From assembly GCF_008297955.1 (NCBI RefSeq), contig NZ_VTPY01000003.1:558001-622000 (forward strand): DNA of 64,000 nucleotides, read 5' to 3'. This DNA comes from Billgrantia pellis. GTDB lineage: Bacteria > Pseudomonadota > Gammaproteobacteria > Pseudomonadales > Halomonadaceae. The notes below the pieces were generated by a model, which saw only the letters and a list, made by a program, of their open reading frames with translations, did not search any database and was not told the DNA's origin. Both the position numbers and the translations under genes were made by a program. Below are positions 1 through 7,820 of this stretch, in pieces. The first letter of the stretch is position 1; each line of letters begins with the position of its first letter.

Positions 1-330
1 CGGAGCGAGCGCCTCAAGACCGTAGTCAAGCCGCTGGTCGCACGCTATCTGGTCGATGAGAAGAACGCCGCCGGCCTGCCGCTCAATCCGGTGGCGCGCT
101 TCCATCTGGGCAACGGCGCCGAACTGCACCGCATCAACTGGCTGGGTGACACCTCGCCCAAGGGCTTGAAGCAGGCCGCCGGGCTCATGGTCAATTACCT
201 CTATGTGCTCGACGACATCGAGCGTAATCACGAGAACTACACCGCCAATGCCACCGTGGTCTGCTCCGGCGAGGTCCGGGACCTCAATCGCCGCGCCAGA
301 AAGATGGCCAAGGGAGAATTCGCCAAATGA
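1..330 (+). CDS. matA: Malonyl-CoA decarboxylase, C-terminal part (truncated by window start)
   Basis: Open from base 1 in frame 1 to a TGA at 328-330, giving about 109 C-terminal residues. The segment PVARFHLGNGAELHRINWLG followed by SPKGLKQAAGLMVNYLY is the conserved end of the malonyl-CoA decarboxylase catalytic domain, which converts malonyl-CoA to acetyl-CoA and CO2 in the cytoplasm. The stop overlaps the matB start (ATGA at 327-330), so the two genes are translationally coupled and form a malonate-use operon: MatB makes malonyl-CoA and this enzyme decarboxylates it. The family assignment comes from recalled sequence features; the name matA follows the Rhizobium matAB naming and rests on this pairing. 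The N-terminal part lies outside the window. Confidence 0.88.
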   Translation, partial: RSERLKTVVKPLVARYLVDEKNAAGLPLNPVARFHLGNGAELHRINWLGDTSPKGLKQAAGLMVNYLYVLDDIERNHENYTANATVVCSGEVRDLNRRARKMAKGEFAK

Positions 331-1838
331 ATCTGTTCGAAACCTTCGCTGCGCGCATGCGCGATCGCGGCGATGCCGATTTCATCACTACCCGTGAAGG
401 CCACCGCTACTCCTACCGCGACGCCCAGGCGATCAGCGCCCGCCTGGCCGGGGCCCTGAACGAGCTGGGCGTGGCACCCGGCGACCGGATCGCCGTGCAG
501 GTCGACAAGAGCCCCGAGACGATCCTGCTCTATCTCGCCTGCCTGCGCGTGGGCGGCGTCTACCTGCCGCTCAACACCGGCTACACCGCCGACGAGATCC
601 GCTATTTCCTGTCCGACGCCGAGCCGGCGCTGTTCGTCTGCCGCCCCGCCGCCCTCGAAGAGGCACGCGAGGTGGCCGGCGAGAGCGGCTGCCCGGCGGT
701 GGAAACCCTGGGTACCGACGCTGACGGCAGCCTGATGGCGGCAGCCGAGCGGGCCACCCCACGCGAAACCATCGAGCCGCGCGAAGACGACGACCTGGCG
801 GCGATTCTCTACACTTCGGGCACTACCGGGCGTTCCAAGGGCGCCATGCTGACCCACCGCAACCTGGGCTCCAACGCCGCCACGCTGAGGGAGGCCTGGC
901 GTTTCACCGCCGAGGATCGCCTGATCCACGCCCTGCCGATCTTCCATACCCATGGCCTGTTCGTCGGCTGCAACGTCACCCTGATGGCCGGTTCGAGCAT
1001 GCTGTTCCTGCCCAGGTTCGATGCCGACACGATCTTCGAGGAAATGCCGCGCGGTACGGTGCTCATGGGCGTGCCCACCTTCTACACGCGCCTGGTCCTG
1101 GATGAACGCCTCACCCCCGAAGCGACCGCCAACATGCGCCTGTTCGTCTCCGGTTCGGCCCCGCTCACCGCCGAAACCCACCAGGCGTTCCAGGCGAAGA
1201 CGAGGCACGCCATTCTCGAACGCTACGGCATGACCGAGACCAACATGAACCTCTCCAATCCCTACGACGGCGAGCGCCGGGCCGGCACCGTGGGCATGCC
1301 GCTGCCGGGGGTGGAGTACCGTATCACCGATCGCGAAACCCACGAGCCGGTGCCCCCGGGCGAGATCGGCATGCTCGAGATACGTGGCCCCAACGTCTTC
1401 ATCGGTTACTGGCGCATGCCCGGGAAGACCCGCGAGGAGCTGCTCGAAGACGGCTTCTTCATCACCGGCGACCTGGCCATGGTCGACGAGCAGGGCTACG
1501 TGCACATCGTCGGTCGCGACAAGGATCTGGTGATCTCAGGGGGCTACAACGTCTACCCCAAGGAGGTCGAGCAAGTGATCGACGAGTTGGAGGGCGTGGT
1601 GGAATCCGCCGTGATCGGCGTGCCGCACCCGGACTTCGGCGAGGGCGTGACCGCCGTAGTGGTGCCGGAACCGGGCGCCGAACTCAGCGAACGCCAAGTG
1701 CTTGACCATCTGGAGGGCCACCTGGCGAAGTACAAACAGCCCAAGCGGGTGTGCTTCGCCGATTCCCTGCCGCGCAACACCATGGGCAAGGTGCAGAAGA
1801 ACGAGTTGCGCAAGCGGTATCAGGACATCTATCGCTGA
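327..1838 (+). CDS. matB: Malonyl-CoA synthetase
   Basis: A 503-residue acyl-CoA synthetase of the ANL (AMP-binding) superfamily, the usual length for MatB. The P-loop-like A3 motif YTSGTTGRSKGAMLTHRN lies near residue 161, the A5-type motif ERYGMTETNMN near 305, the hinge GRDKDLVISGGYNVYPKEVE near 396, and the catalytic lysine of the C-terminal motif NTMGKVQKNEL near 488. MatB activates malonate (or methylmalonate) with ATP and CoA. The start overlaps the stop of the upstream decarboxylase gene by 4 bp, which supports both the start choice and the malonate-specific role over a general fatty-acid ligase. A perfect hairpin 20 bp downstream of the stop probably ends the operon. A long minus-strand open frame across this gene is only its GC-rich shadow. 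Confidence 0.9.
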   Translation: MNLFETFAARMRDRGDADFITTREGHRYSYRDAQAISARLAGALNELGVAPGDRIAVQVDKSPETILLYLACLRVGGVYLPLNTGYTADEIRYFLSDAEPALFVCRPAALEEAREVAGESGCPAVETLGTDADGSLMAAAERATPRETIEPREDDDLAAILYTSGTTGRSKGAMLTHRNLGSNAATLREAWRFTAEDRLIHALPIFHTHGLFVGCNVTLMAGSSMLFLPRFDADTIFEEMPRGTVLMGVPTFYTRLVLDERLTPEATANMRLFVSGSAPLTAETHQAFQAKTRHAILERYGMTETNMNLSNPYDGERRAGTVGMPLPGVEYRITDRETHEPVPPGEIGMLEIRGPNVFIGYWRMPGKTREELLEDGFFITGDLAMVDEQGYVHIVGRDKDLVISGGYNVYPKEVEQVIDELEGVVESAVIGVPHPDFGEGVTAVVVPEPGAELSERQVLDHLEGHLAKYKQPKRVCFADSLPRNTMGKVQKNELRKRYQDIYR

Positions 1839-1858
1839 ATGCCATGACCCAGGCGCGT

Positions 1859-1879
1859 CCGGCCGGAACAACCGGCCGG
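1859..1879. terminator. GC-rich hairpin between convergent genes
   Basis: Perfect 8-bp inverted repeat CCGGCCGG / CCGGCCGG with a 5-nt loop (AACAA), placed between the convergent ends of matB and the Gate-domain gene. There is no U-tract on either side, so this is a candidate bidirectional terminator or RNA-stabilising hairpin rather than a canonical intrinsic terminator. Confidence 0.5.
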
Positions 1880-1895
1880 GCCGCACCGGGCCACC

Positions 1896-2999
1896 TTATA
1901 CCACCAGCGGCGTGACAAAGAAGGCGATCAGGAAGGCCGTTACCAGGCGCATCGCGATACCCAGCACGGCGGCGCCCATCGCTTCGCGTTCGGAAAGGTC
2001 GGAACTTTCCGCCCATACCACTGGTACTTGGCCGAACACGGCCGACAGCGGCAGACCCGAGGAGGCCAGCACGAACGAGCCCACCACAAGGGAGGGATCA
2101 AGCTCGCCAGCGATGCTCTGCAGCTGCCCCATGGCCAGGGTCGGGCTCACCAGCACCGACAGCACGCCGGTTTCGGGATGGATGTTGAACAGCAGCATGA
2201 CCTTGCCCAGCCCCGCCTCGATCGGCGCCCAGATGCCGACATAGTCGAGCACGCCGATCACGGCGAACACCAGCGCCACCGCGGGAATCAGGATCAACAG
2301 CAACAGCTCCACGCCCTCCCGAGCAGCGCTGAACAACGTGGGCATGAAATCGCGCTCGGGGGTGAAGGTGGGCAGATGGCCGATCTCGACCCGCTTGACG
2401 TCGCGGTAGAGCACCTTCGACAGGATCAGCGGCACGATCACCAGTGGCAGGAAGACCGCCAGTAGCACCACGGCAAATACGTTGACCCCGGCGAAGGTCA
2501 GCGCCATCAGGCCCAGCATGAAAGTGGAGAACGACTGCTGCGACTGCACCATGGTGGCCACGGCAAGCTTCTGCTCGTCTTTAGTGGCGCCCGCTTTCTT
2601 GAGAATCGGACCCGAGATTTTCCCTGCCGCGTTGATGTCGCCGAAGATGTTGTAGACGCTGGGAATGATCACCGCCGGATTGACGCCCAGCAGTTTCATG
2701 GCGGGCACGAAGATGCGTACCAGCGCATCGGTGAAACCCAGCCGCTCCAGCAGCCGACCGATGATCACGCTGACGATGATCGCCGTGCCGACCACGCCGG
2801 TGAGGAAGACGTCGACCACGACGGGTCGAACGGAATCGAGAATGGAATTGAACAGTCCAGAGAGACTGGTAGGAGAGAGCAGCAGTAGTAGCAGGCAGAT
2901 GCTAAGCAGCGCGATGCCAACCACTTCGATACGCTTCCAGGCCCGCTTGCTCGCAGGCAGGGCGGCCTTCGCTTCAGGGGTTGTGACGGTGGTCTTCAT
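1896..2999 (-). CDS. Nucleoside-recognition (Gate) domain membrane protein
   Basis: A 367-residue polytopic inner-membrane protein. The first membrane segment is near residues 25-45 (VVGIALLSICLLLLLLSPTS), followed by about eight more hydrophobic helices. It carries the signature of the Gate/nucleoside-recognition family: VVDVFLTGVVGTAIIVSVIIG, the polar loop PSVYNIFGDINAAGKISGPILKKAG, and a second repeat near the C-terminus (SPTLAMGQLQSIAGELDPSLV). Members of this family (YjiH-like, SpmA/SpmB-like) are thought to move small solutes, but the substrate cannot be read from sequence. It is the last gene of a same-strand run behind the NIF3-like gene, with a gap of 108 bp, so it may share control with it. 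Confidence 0.75.
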   Translation of the reverse strand: MKTTVTTPEAKAALPASKRAWKRIEVVGIALLSICLLLLLLSPTSLSGLFNSILDSVRPVVVDVFLTGVVGTAIIVSVIIGRLLERLGFTDALVRIFVPAMKLLGVNPAVIIPSVYNIFGDINAAGKISGPILKKAGATKDEQKLAVATMVQSQQSFSTFMLGLMALTFAGVNVFAVVLLAVFLPLVIVPLILSKVLYRDVKRVEIGHLPTFTPERDFMPTLFSAAREGVELLLLILIPAVALVFAVIGVLDYVGIWAPIEAGLGKVMLLFNIHPETGVLSVLVSPTLAMGQLQSIAGELDPSLVVGSFVLASSGLPLSAVFGQVPVVWAESSDLSEREAMGAAVLGIAMRLVTAFLIAFFVTPLVV

Positions 3000-3107
3000 G
3001 TCGGTGCCTCTATTGTTATTGATCAGGCGCTTGCGGATAACTTATCGCTGACTTGTCGAGAATCGTGGCATTTCGCCTGGTCAGCTTTCTCAGTTCGGAT
3101 ACTCCGG

Positions 3108-4130
3108 CTAGGTTTCGCTCAAGGCATGCTTGCCCAGCAGGTGGCTTGCCGACATCTCGCGGGCATAGGCCTGCATGGCCGCGTTGCCGACCCTGTGCAC
3201 CGGCGTGGAGGTGACCCGGTCGCGAAACAGCACTACCTCCACTCCTTCGAGCAGCTCGTCGAGGGCATGGGCCAGCGGTAGTCCGTTCTCCAGAATCTCC
3301 ATCACATGGCAATTGCCGACCAGGAAGTTGAGTCCCAGTTCACGGGCCGTCTCGATCAACTCATGGCCGGCATAAACGCGGCTGATAGAAGCCAGCACGG
3401 TGTCCACATTGGGATTCTCAGCCACGGCCTGCCGTAGATTCTCCGGCGAGAAACCGGTATGCGGGAAGATATGCAGCACGTTCCCGACCCGGCTGTCGCG
3501 CTCGCCGAGGTGGATGAAACCGGAGGTTTCGACGCTGGTTTCGCGAATCTCCTCGATGCCGCGCACAAGTCGCTCCTCGGCCAGCAGGGCGCGGTCCTGA
3601 TCCAGCGCCATGAAGCCATCCAGGCGATCGAGGATGTCGCCCAGGGTGGCGATGCCCGGCAACGCCCGGCCCACGAACATGATATTGCCATGCACGCCGC
3701 CATAGGAAATGCTGCCCTTCAATACCTTATGGCCGTGCAGGAAGGGAATGCCAGGGTGCAGGCCGTGGAAAGCCTCGTGGCACTCCAGTCCCGCCACGTC
3801 GTAGAGGTCGAGGTAATTCTTCAGCGTCACCCCACCGCAGCTGGCAGCATCGGCAATCGGATGGTGCGCCACGACGGCATCCACACCGGTAGCCCCCGCC
3901 AGTTCGATCACCAGTTCCGTCATGGTCATGCACACGGCGATCTTCTTCACCTCCTTGTTCGGATCACCGTAGATCAATCCCGGGATCTCCAGCACTTCCT
4001 TGCCGTAGATGCCTGAGGATTTCATGATCACGAAGGGGTGATCGCCCCGCTTGACCTCGTCCATGGACGAGACGGTCCTGCCGCCTGTGATCACGCTCAT
4101 CGCAGCGACGATATCGGATACCTTGGCCAT
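3108..4130 (-). CDS. NIF3-like dinuclear metal-centre protein
   Basis: A 340-residue protein of the NIF3/DUF34 family. The diagnostic metal-binding segment DAVVAHHPIAD lies near residue 90, and a second histidine/acidic cluster is seen toward the C-terminus (FLVGNCHVMEIL). NIF3-family proteins bind a two-metal centre and form toroidal hexamers; their reaction is unsettled, and the GTP cyclohydrolase label on some members should not be transferred here. The start was set at 4130 rather than 4154 because an AGGAGA ribosome site precedes that ATG and the upstream residues (MWLQRRQP) look untranslated. The gene sits between an MpsC-like gene and a Gate-domain membrane protein on the same strand; a strong terminator separates it from the former, so it probably has its own promoter. 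Confidence 0.82.
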   Translation of the reverse strand: MAKVSDIVAAMSVITGGRTVSSMDEVKRGDHPFVIMKSSGIYGKEVLEIPGLIYGDPNKEVKKIAVCMTMTELVIELAGATGVDAVVAHHPIADAASCGGVTLKNYLDLYDVAGLECHEAFHGLHPGIPFLHGHKVLKGSISYGGVHGNIMFVGRALPGIATLGDILDRLDGFMALDQDRALLAEERLVRGIEEIRETSVETSGFIHLGERDSRVGNVLHIFPHTGFSPENLRQAVAENPNVDTVLASISRVYAGHELIETARELGLNFLVGNCHVMEILENGLPLAHALDELLEGVEVVLFRDRVTSTPVHRVGNAAMQAYAREMSASHLLGKHALSET

Positions 4131-4153
4131 CGGCTGTCTCCTTTGTAACCACA

Positions 4154-4207
4154 TAAAAAAACCGCCAGCACAGCAAGAGGCCTGGAGCCTCCTGCTGCGC
4201 TGACGGT
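4154..4207 (-). terminator. Rho-independent terminator after the MpsC-like gene
   Basis: On the minus strand, a long stem with few mismatches (ACCGTCAGC pairing with GCTGGCGGT, continued by GCAGGAGGC with GCCTCTTGC) closes a short loop and is followed by a run of six U (plus-strand A at 4155-4160). It lies just below the stop of the MpsC-like gene and just before the NIF3-like start. Confidence 0.8.
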
Positions 4208-4295
4208 CTCGGGCACTCGCCTTTTCAGGGCGAGTTCACATCACCAGTCAACGTCTTGCCTTCAGATTTGCGGACCATGCCCGACGCAGCCGGCG

Positions 4296-4679
4296 TCAGA
4301 GGTAGTCGCGCACATCTTTCTTCGTTATCACCACCGTAGCGGAGAGCTCGGTCTCGGTGTCGTAGTCCTTGAAGATGGACAGGACCTCGAAACCGTACTT
4401 TTCCACCAGCAGTTGCTTGAATTCGTTCTTGAATCCCTTGATGAGATAATGGTCTGCCAGCTCGCTCACGTTACTGTTGAGCTCGCTAAGGTAAGCCAAC
4501 GAAGGGACCCGCTTGTGCAGGGCGATGACAAGGATCCTATCGCCTTGCACGTCGATCTTCTGCCGCACCACGCCAATACCGAAGATCCGGTGGTTGACCT
4601 CGTTGTAGTCCTTGATCAACTCCTGCTTGAACTGGCCCAGGGAATTCGTTCCCAAGGAGTTCGTGCCCAAGGTGCTCAT
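4296..4679 (-). CDS. MpsC-like (DUF2294) protein
   Basis: A 127-residue soluble protein. The pattern of an N-terminal amphipathic helix (LGQFKQELIKDYNEVNHRIFG), the strand VQGDRILVIALHKRVPSLAYL, and the closing strand ELSATVVITKKDVRDYL resembles the DUF2294 / MpsC family, reported with membrane-potential-generating systems in Gram-positives; the role in this bacterium is unknown. The assignment is by recalled pattern and is moderate. The start was taken at 4679; an upstream in-frame start at 4727 is possible. The first 12 residues hold a short tandem repeat (LGTNS twice), encoded by a 15-bp near-duplication at 4641-4670. A strong terminator follows at 4154-4207. Confidence 0.55.
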   Translation of the reverse strand: MSTLGTNSLGTNSLGQFKQELIKDYNEVNHRIFGIGVVRQKIDVQGDRILVIALHKRVPSLAYLSELNSNVSELADHYLIKGFKNEFKQLLVEKYGFEVLSIFKDYDTETELSATVVITKKDVRDYL

Positions 4680-5014
4680 AGGTCGACCCCGTTTCGGCCC
4701 GGCCAGCCTGAACAGCTGGTATACCAAAGCATCTCAAAAGCAGCTTAGCCAAGCGGAAAAAATCTGTCAACAAAGAATAATCGATTATTCATGCGATATT
4801 GTTCACGAAAAAGTAGGAAAAATGGCGTTGCCTGCTCAGTACGAGAAGCCAAGGCAGACAGGTATACCAGATACCGTTTCCTGCATAAGCTGGCAAACTT
4901 TGGTCTATCCGCGATTGTAGTATCGATGGCACATTCGGATGAAGGTACGCGCAGCGGACTTGGCAAACGTCCCGGTTCGCCGCACATTGGATGGCCCAAT
5001 AAGAGGAGTGTGCC
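4680..5014. promoter_or_regulatory. Divergent intergenic region with three perfect palindromes
   Basis: No gene is seen in these 335 bp, which are richer in A+T than the surroundings and separate the divergent MpsC-like and carboxymuconolactone decarboxylase-like genes. It holds GAATAATCGATTATTC (perfect 16-bp palindrome, 4775-4790) and two copies of GGTATACC (4718-4725, inside TGGTATACCA, and 4861-4868). The GGTATACC type resembles operators of GntR-family regulators with FCD domains; the binding protein is not identified in the window. The 16-bp palindrome could be a separate operator. Confidence 0.5.
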
Positions 5015-5419
5015 ATGACTTCGCCCCATGACCGTCTCGATCCGGATGGACTTGCCACGCGCCGCCAGGTGCTCGGCGACGCCTACGTCGACAATGCCCT
5101 GGCCCAGGCCGACGAGTTCGGCTGGCCCCTTCAGGAGCTGGTGACGCGCAACTGCTGGAACGACATCTGGAACCGGCCGGGGCTGGCACGCCCGACCCGC
5201 AGCCTGGTCAACGTCGGCATACTGGTCGCGCTCAACCGCCCCCACGAGCTCAAGGTGCACCTGCGCGGCGCGCTCAACAACGGCTGTAGCGAGGAGGAGA
5301 TCCGCGAGGTACTGCTGCAGTGCGTGGCCTACTGCGGTTTCCCGGCGGCCATGGACGGCATGCGGGTCGCCCGCGAAGCGATCGCCACCTACCGCGAGGA
5401 GCAGCAGACCGACGACTGA
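5015..5419 (+). CDS. Carboxymuconolactone decarboxylase family protein (PcaC-like)
   Basis: A 134-residue protein matching the length of PcaC-type carboxymuconolactone decarboxylases. Seen features include NCWNDIWNRPGLARPTRSLVN, the ELKVHLRGALNNGCSEEEIREVL block carrying the family histidine near residue 78, and CVAYCGFPAAMDGMR at the end. PcaC removes CO2 from gamma-carboxymuconolactone in protocatechuate degradation, but many relatives are AhpD-like or of unknown substrate, and no other beta-ketoadipate gene is in view, so only the family is claimed. An AGGAG site precedes the ATG. It is divergent from the MpsC-like gene across a palindrome-rich region. Confidence 0.8.
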   Translation: MTSPHDRLDPDGLATRRQVLGDAYVDNALAQADEFGWPLQELVTRNCWNDIWNRPGLARPTRSLVNVGILVALNRPHELKVHLRGALNNGCSEEEIREVLLQCVAYCGFPAAMDGMRVAREAIATYREEQQTDD

Positions 5420-5520
5420 GCCGCTGCGCCAAGCTCACCGCATGATCGGCATCGCGCCGGTCAGAAGGCGCTCTCTTCGCTTCGTGGGGCTGTCGCTGTC
5501 GGTAAGGCAGCAGGCGTCCA

Positions 5521-6086
5521 TCACGGAGCCCGGGAGGTCGAGTCGGCCAGGGAGAAGGCGCCCACCACCTCGGCCAGGCGCTGCGACTGCTCCTCGAGCC
5601 GCTCGGCAGCGGCGCTCGACTCTTCGACCAGGGCGGCATTCTCCTGGGTCATACGGTCCAGCTCGGCGACCGCCACATTGACTTGGCCGATGCCGTCGCT
5701 CTGCTCGCCGGTGGCTGCCGTGATCTGCTGGAGCACGTCGCTCCCCCGGGAAACGCCGGAGACGATCGCGTTCATGGTCGCGCCGGCCTGACTGACCAGG
5801 TCGGAGCCGCTGTGTACCTTCGTTTCCGAAGCATCGATCAGGCCCCCAGGCGCATGCTGCCATCGGCCTCACGCACCCACCAGGGCCGGAAGTGCCCACT
5901 ATCGTCTGTGAAGCCAGTCCCGCGGCCGGCATAGCGGACATCGGCACCGAAAGCGTCTGGCTCCCAGCCGATATAGGCATCCAGCAGCCCGGGGATGAAC
6001 CAAGGGCTGACCTTAGTGCTTTCATGCAGCGAAGCGGGATAGCCAAACCGACCGCGCGTTTGATATTCGCGCCACGATCGACAGTC
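5521..6086 (-). pseudogene. Methyl-accepting chemotaxis protein relic with internal deletion and frameshift
   Basis: Two parts of a chemoreceptor lie side by side on the minus strand. Bases 6086 to about 5847 encode a Cache-type sensor segment in one frame (WFIPGLLDAYIGWEPDAFGA ... TDDSGHFRPWWVREADGSMRL). From about 5845 to 5521 a second frame encodes the end of the cytoplasmic signalling domain (GSDLVSQAGATMNAIVSGVS ... GIGQVNVAVAELDRMTQENA). The join is at a run of five C (5843-5847) where one base is missing to keep frame. Everything that should lie between them in a normal receptor, namely the second half of the sensor, the membrane helix, HAMP and most of the signalling coil, is absent, as are the first membrane helix and a start codon (an in-frame TGA lies at 6087-6089). 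It cannot make a working receptor. Confidence 0.82.
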
Positions 6087-6176
6087 TCAGGCGGACGTGG
6101 ACGCAAAAAACGGGACACCTTGCCCCGGGCGAGTTAGCCTCTGAACACCGTACGACGCGGATGAGAGGAGCCCTCC

Positions 6177-6779
6177 ATGCCCAAGCGCATCACCTACTAC
6201 TTCAGCCCGGTATCGCCCTGGACCTACCTGGGCCACGCCCGGCTCGGCGAGATCGCCGCCCGCCACGACGCGACGATCGACTACGTGCCGGTCACGATCA
6301 GCGCGGTCTTCCCCAGGACGGGTGGGCTGCCGTTGGTCAAGCGCGCGCCCGAACGCCAGGCTTACCGTTTGGCGGAGCTGCGACGCTGGCCGCGCCTGCT
6401 CGACGTACCGCTCAACGTGGAACCGAAGTATTTCCCCGCCGACGATCGCCCGGCGGCACGCCTGGCGCTCACCGCCAAGGCCCGGGGCCATGACATCGCC
6501 GAGCTGACGCTGGCCCTACTGCGGGCGTGCTGGGCCGAGGAGCGCAACATTGCCGACCTCGCCACGCTGGGCGAGATCGCCGACGCCTGCGGCCTGGATG
6601 GCCAAGCGTTGCTGGAGGAGTCGGAAGCAGAACCGGGCCATCAACGCCTCGACGAAGCCTGCGAGCAGGCCATTGCCGCCGGCTGCTTCGGCGTTCCCTG
6701 GTACGACGTCGAAGGGGAACCGTTCTGGGGCCAGGACCGGCTCGATCTGGTGGAAAAAACACTGGCCGGCGAACTGTGA
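6177..6779 (+). CDS. 2-hydroxychromene-2-carboxylate isomerase family protein (DsbA fold)
   Basis: A 200-residue protein beginning ITYYFSPVSPWTYLGHARL, the start of the thioredoxin-like DsbA/kappa-GST fold in which a serine (SPVSPW) replaces the redox cysteines. The end CFGVPWYDVEGEPFWGQDRLDLVEKTL carries the cis-proline loop (GVPWY) and the FWGQDRL motif typical of 2-hydroxychromene-2-carboxylate isomerases. Classical members use glutathione to isomerise an intermediate of naphthalene degradation; homologues are common outside aromatic pathways, so the substrate is open. It is convergent with the EamA transporter gene 16 bp downstream, leaving no room for a separate terminator. Confidence 0.85.
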   Translation: MPKRITYYFSPVSPWTYLGHARLGEIAARHDATIDYVPVTISAVFPRTGGLPLVKRAPERQAYRLAELRRWPRLLDVPLNVEPKYFPADDRPAARLALTAKARGHDIAELTLALLRACWAEERNIADLATLGEIADACGLDGQALLEESEAEPGHQRLDEACEQAIAAGCFGVPWYDVEGEPFWGQDRLDLVEKTLAGEL

Positions 6780-6794
6780 GCCGAGCGGCGAGCC

Positions 6795-7724
6795 CTAACG
6801 CGTCACCGTCAACAGGCCAGCCAGCAGCGCAACGCCACCGACGATGAAGTGGGTCGTCAGCGGTTCGCCGAGCAGAGCGGCGCCGAACAGTACGCCGAAT
6901 ACCGGCGAGAGAAACGAGAAGATGCCCAACTGCGAGGCGAAATAGCGCCGCAACAGCGAGAACCAGAGCAACAACGCGGCAAAGGAGATCACCAGTGTCT
7001 GGAAGGCGAGGCTGGCGATGACGCCACCGGTCGCATGGATGCGGCCGAGATTCCCCAGCAGCGTGGCGACGGGCAAGAGCAGCAGGCCGGCGATGACGAG
7101 CTGAAAGCACAAGGTCTGGACCGGCGGCGCTTCGGAAAGCGACGAGCGCCGTATCACCAGCGTGGTCGCGGCCCAGGAGAGACCCGCCAGCAGTCCCAGG
7201 GCATCGCCCAGCAGAATGGCTCCAGCGTTCTCGACAGCGGTGGTCGGCGCCATTGCCATGGCCATGCCGGCGAAGGCCAGCCCGACACCCGCCCACTGCC
7301 GCCGCGTCAACTGCTCGCCTGGCACCCACAGGTGCAATCCCAGCGCGGCGAACACCGGCGCGGTGTAGAGAAACAACGACATGTGCGATGCCAGCGTATG
7401 ATTCAGCCCCCACGCCACGAACACGAATTCCGCGGTGAACCCCAACCCCACCAGTAGTCCCGGCCCGAGGCGAGCGCGAAAGTCAGTCAGCCGCAAGCCA
7501 TGCCGGTAAGCCAAGGCCGCCACCAGCAGGGCCGCGATGGCGGAACGCAGGGCGATCTGCGCCAACGGCGGGATATCGGCAGCAACCGCCTTGATCGCGA
7601 CCTGCTGAAGCCCGAGCGCCAGGCAGAACAGCACCATCAGGCCGCTCGCCTGCAAATCGATGTGGCGGCGCGAGGCCGTGCTCGCTACAGCCTCAGTTCG
7701 AATCAATCGCCTGACGCGCTCCAT
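6795..7724 (-). CDS. EamA/DMT-superfamily transporter
   Basis: A 309-residue inner-membrane protein with about ten hydrophobic helices in two EamA repeats (first around GLMVLFCLALGLQQVAIKAV; second around LLGDALGLLAGLSWAATTLV). The closing helices VFGVLFGAALLGEPLTTHFI and VGGVALLAGLLTVTR are typical. Such proteins export or import small metabolites; substrate unknown. The start at 7724 was chosen because AAGGAGG lies 6 bp upstream of the ATG and the residues before it in the longer frame are not conserved-looking. It is divergent from the LysR gene 97 bp away, which is the likely regulator. Confidence 0.87.
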   Translation of the reverse strand: MERVRRLIRTEAVASTASRRHIDLQASGLMVLFCLALGLQQVAIKAVAADIPPLAQIALRSAIAALLVAALAYRHGLRLTDFRARLGPGLLVGLGFTAEFVFVAWGLNHTLASHMSLFLYTAPVFAALGLHLWVPGEQLTRRQWAGVGLAFAGMAMAMAPTTAVENAGAILLGDALGLLAGLSWAATTLVIRRSSLSEAPPVQTLCFQLVIAGLLLLPVATLLGNLGRIHATGGVIASLAFQTLVISFAALLLWFSLLRRYFASQLGIFSFLSPVFGVLFGAALLGEPLTTHFIVGGVALLAGLLTVTR

Positions 7725-7820
7725 ATCGCCTCCTTGACCGTGAATACCGCCAGTCAAGCAGTTGTCAGCGCTGGCTCCAAACGATTACTCTGCCGCCCTA
7801 GGCTCAGGAAAACTCACTCT

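Noticed and set aside
237..1505. 422-codon open frame on the minus strand across matB
   Set aside because: It is the antisense of a clear MatB protein in GC-rich DNA and shows no domain.
4641..4670. 15-bp tandem near-duplication at the start of the MpsC-like gene as a phase-variation repeat
   Set aside because: Only two copies and a multiple of three, so it changes protein length by five residues but cannot switch the frame.
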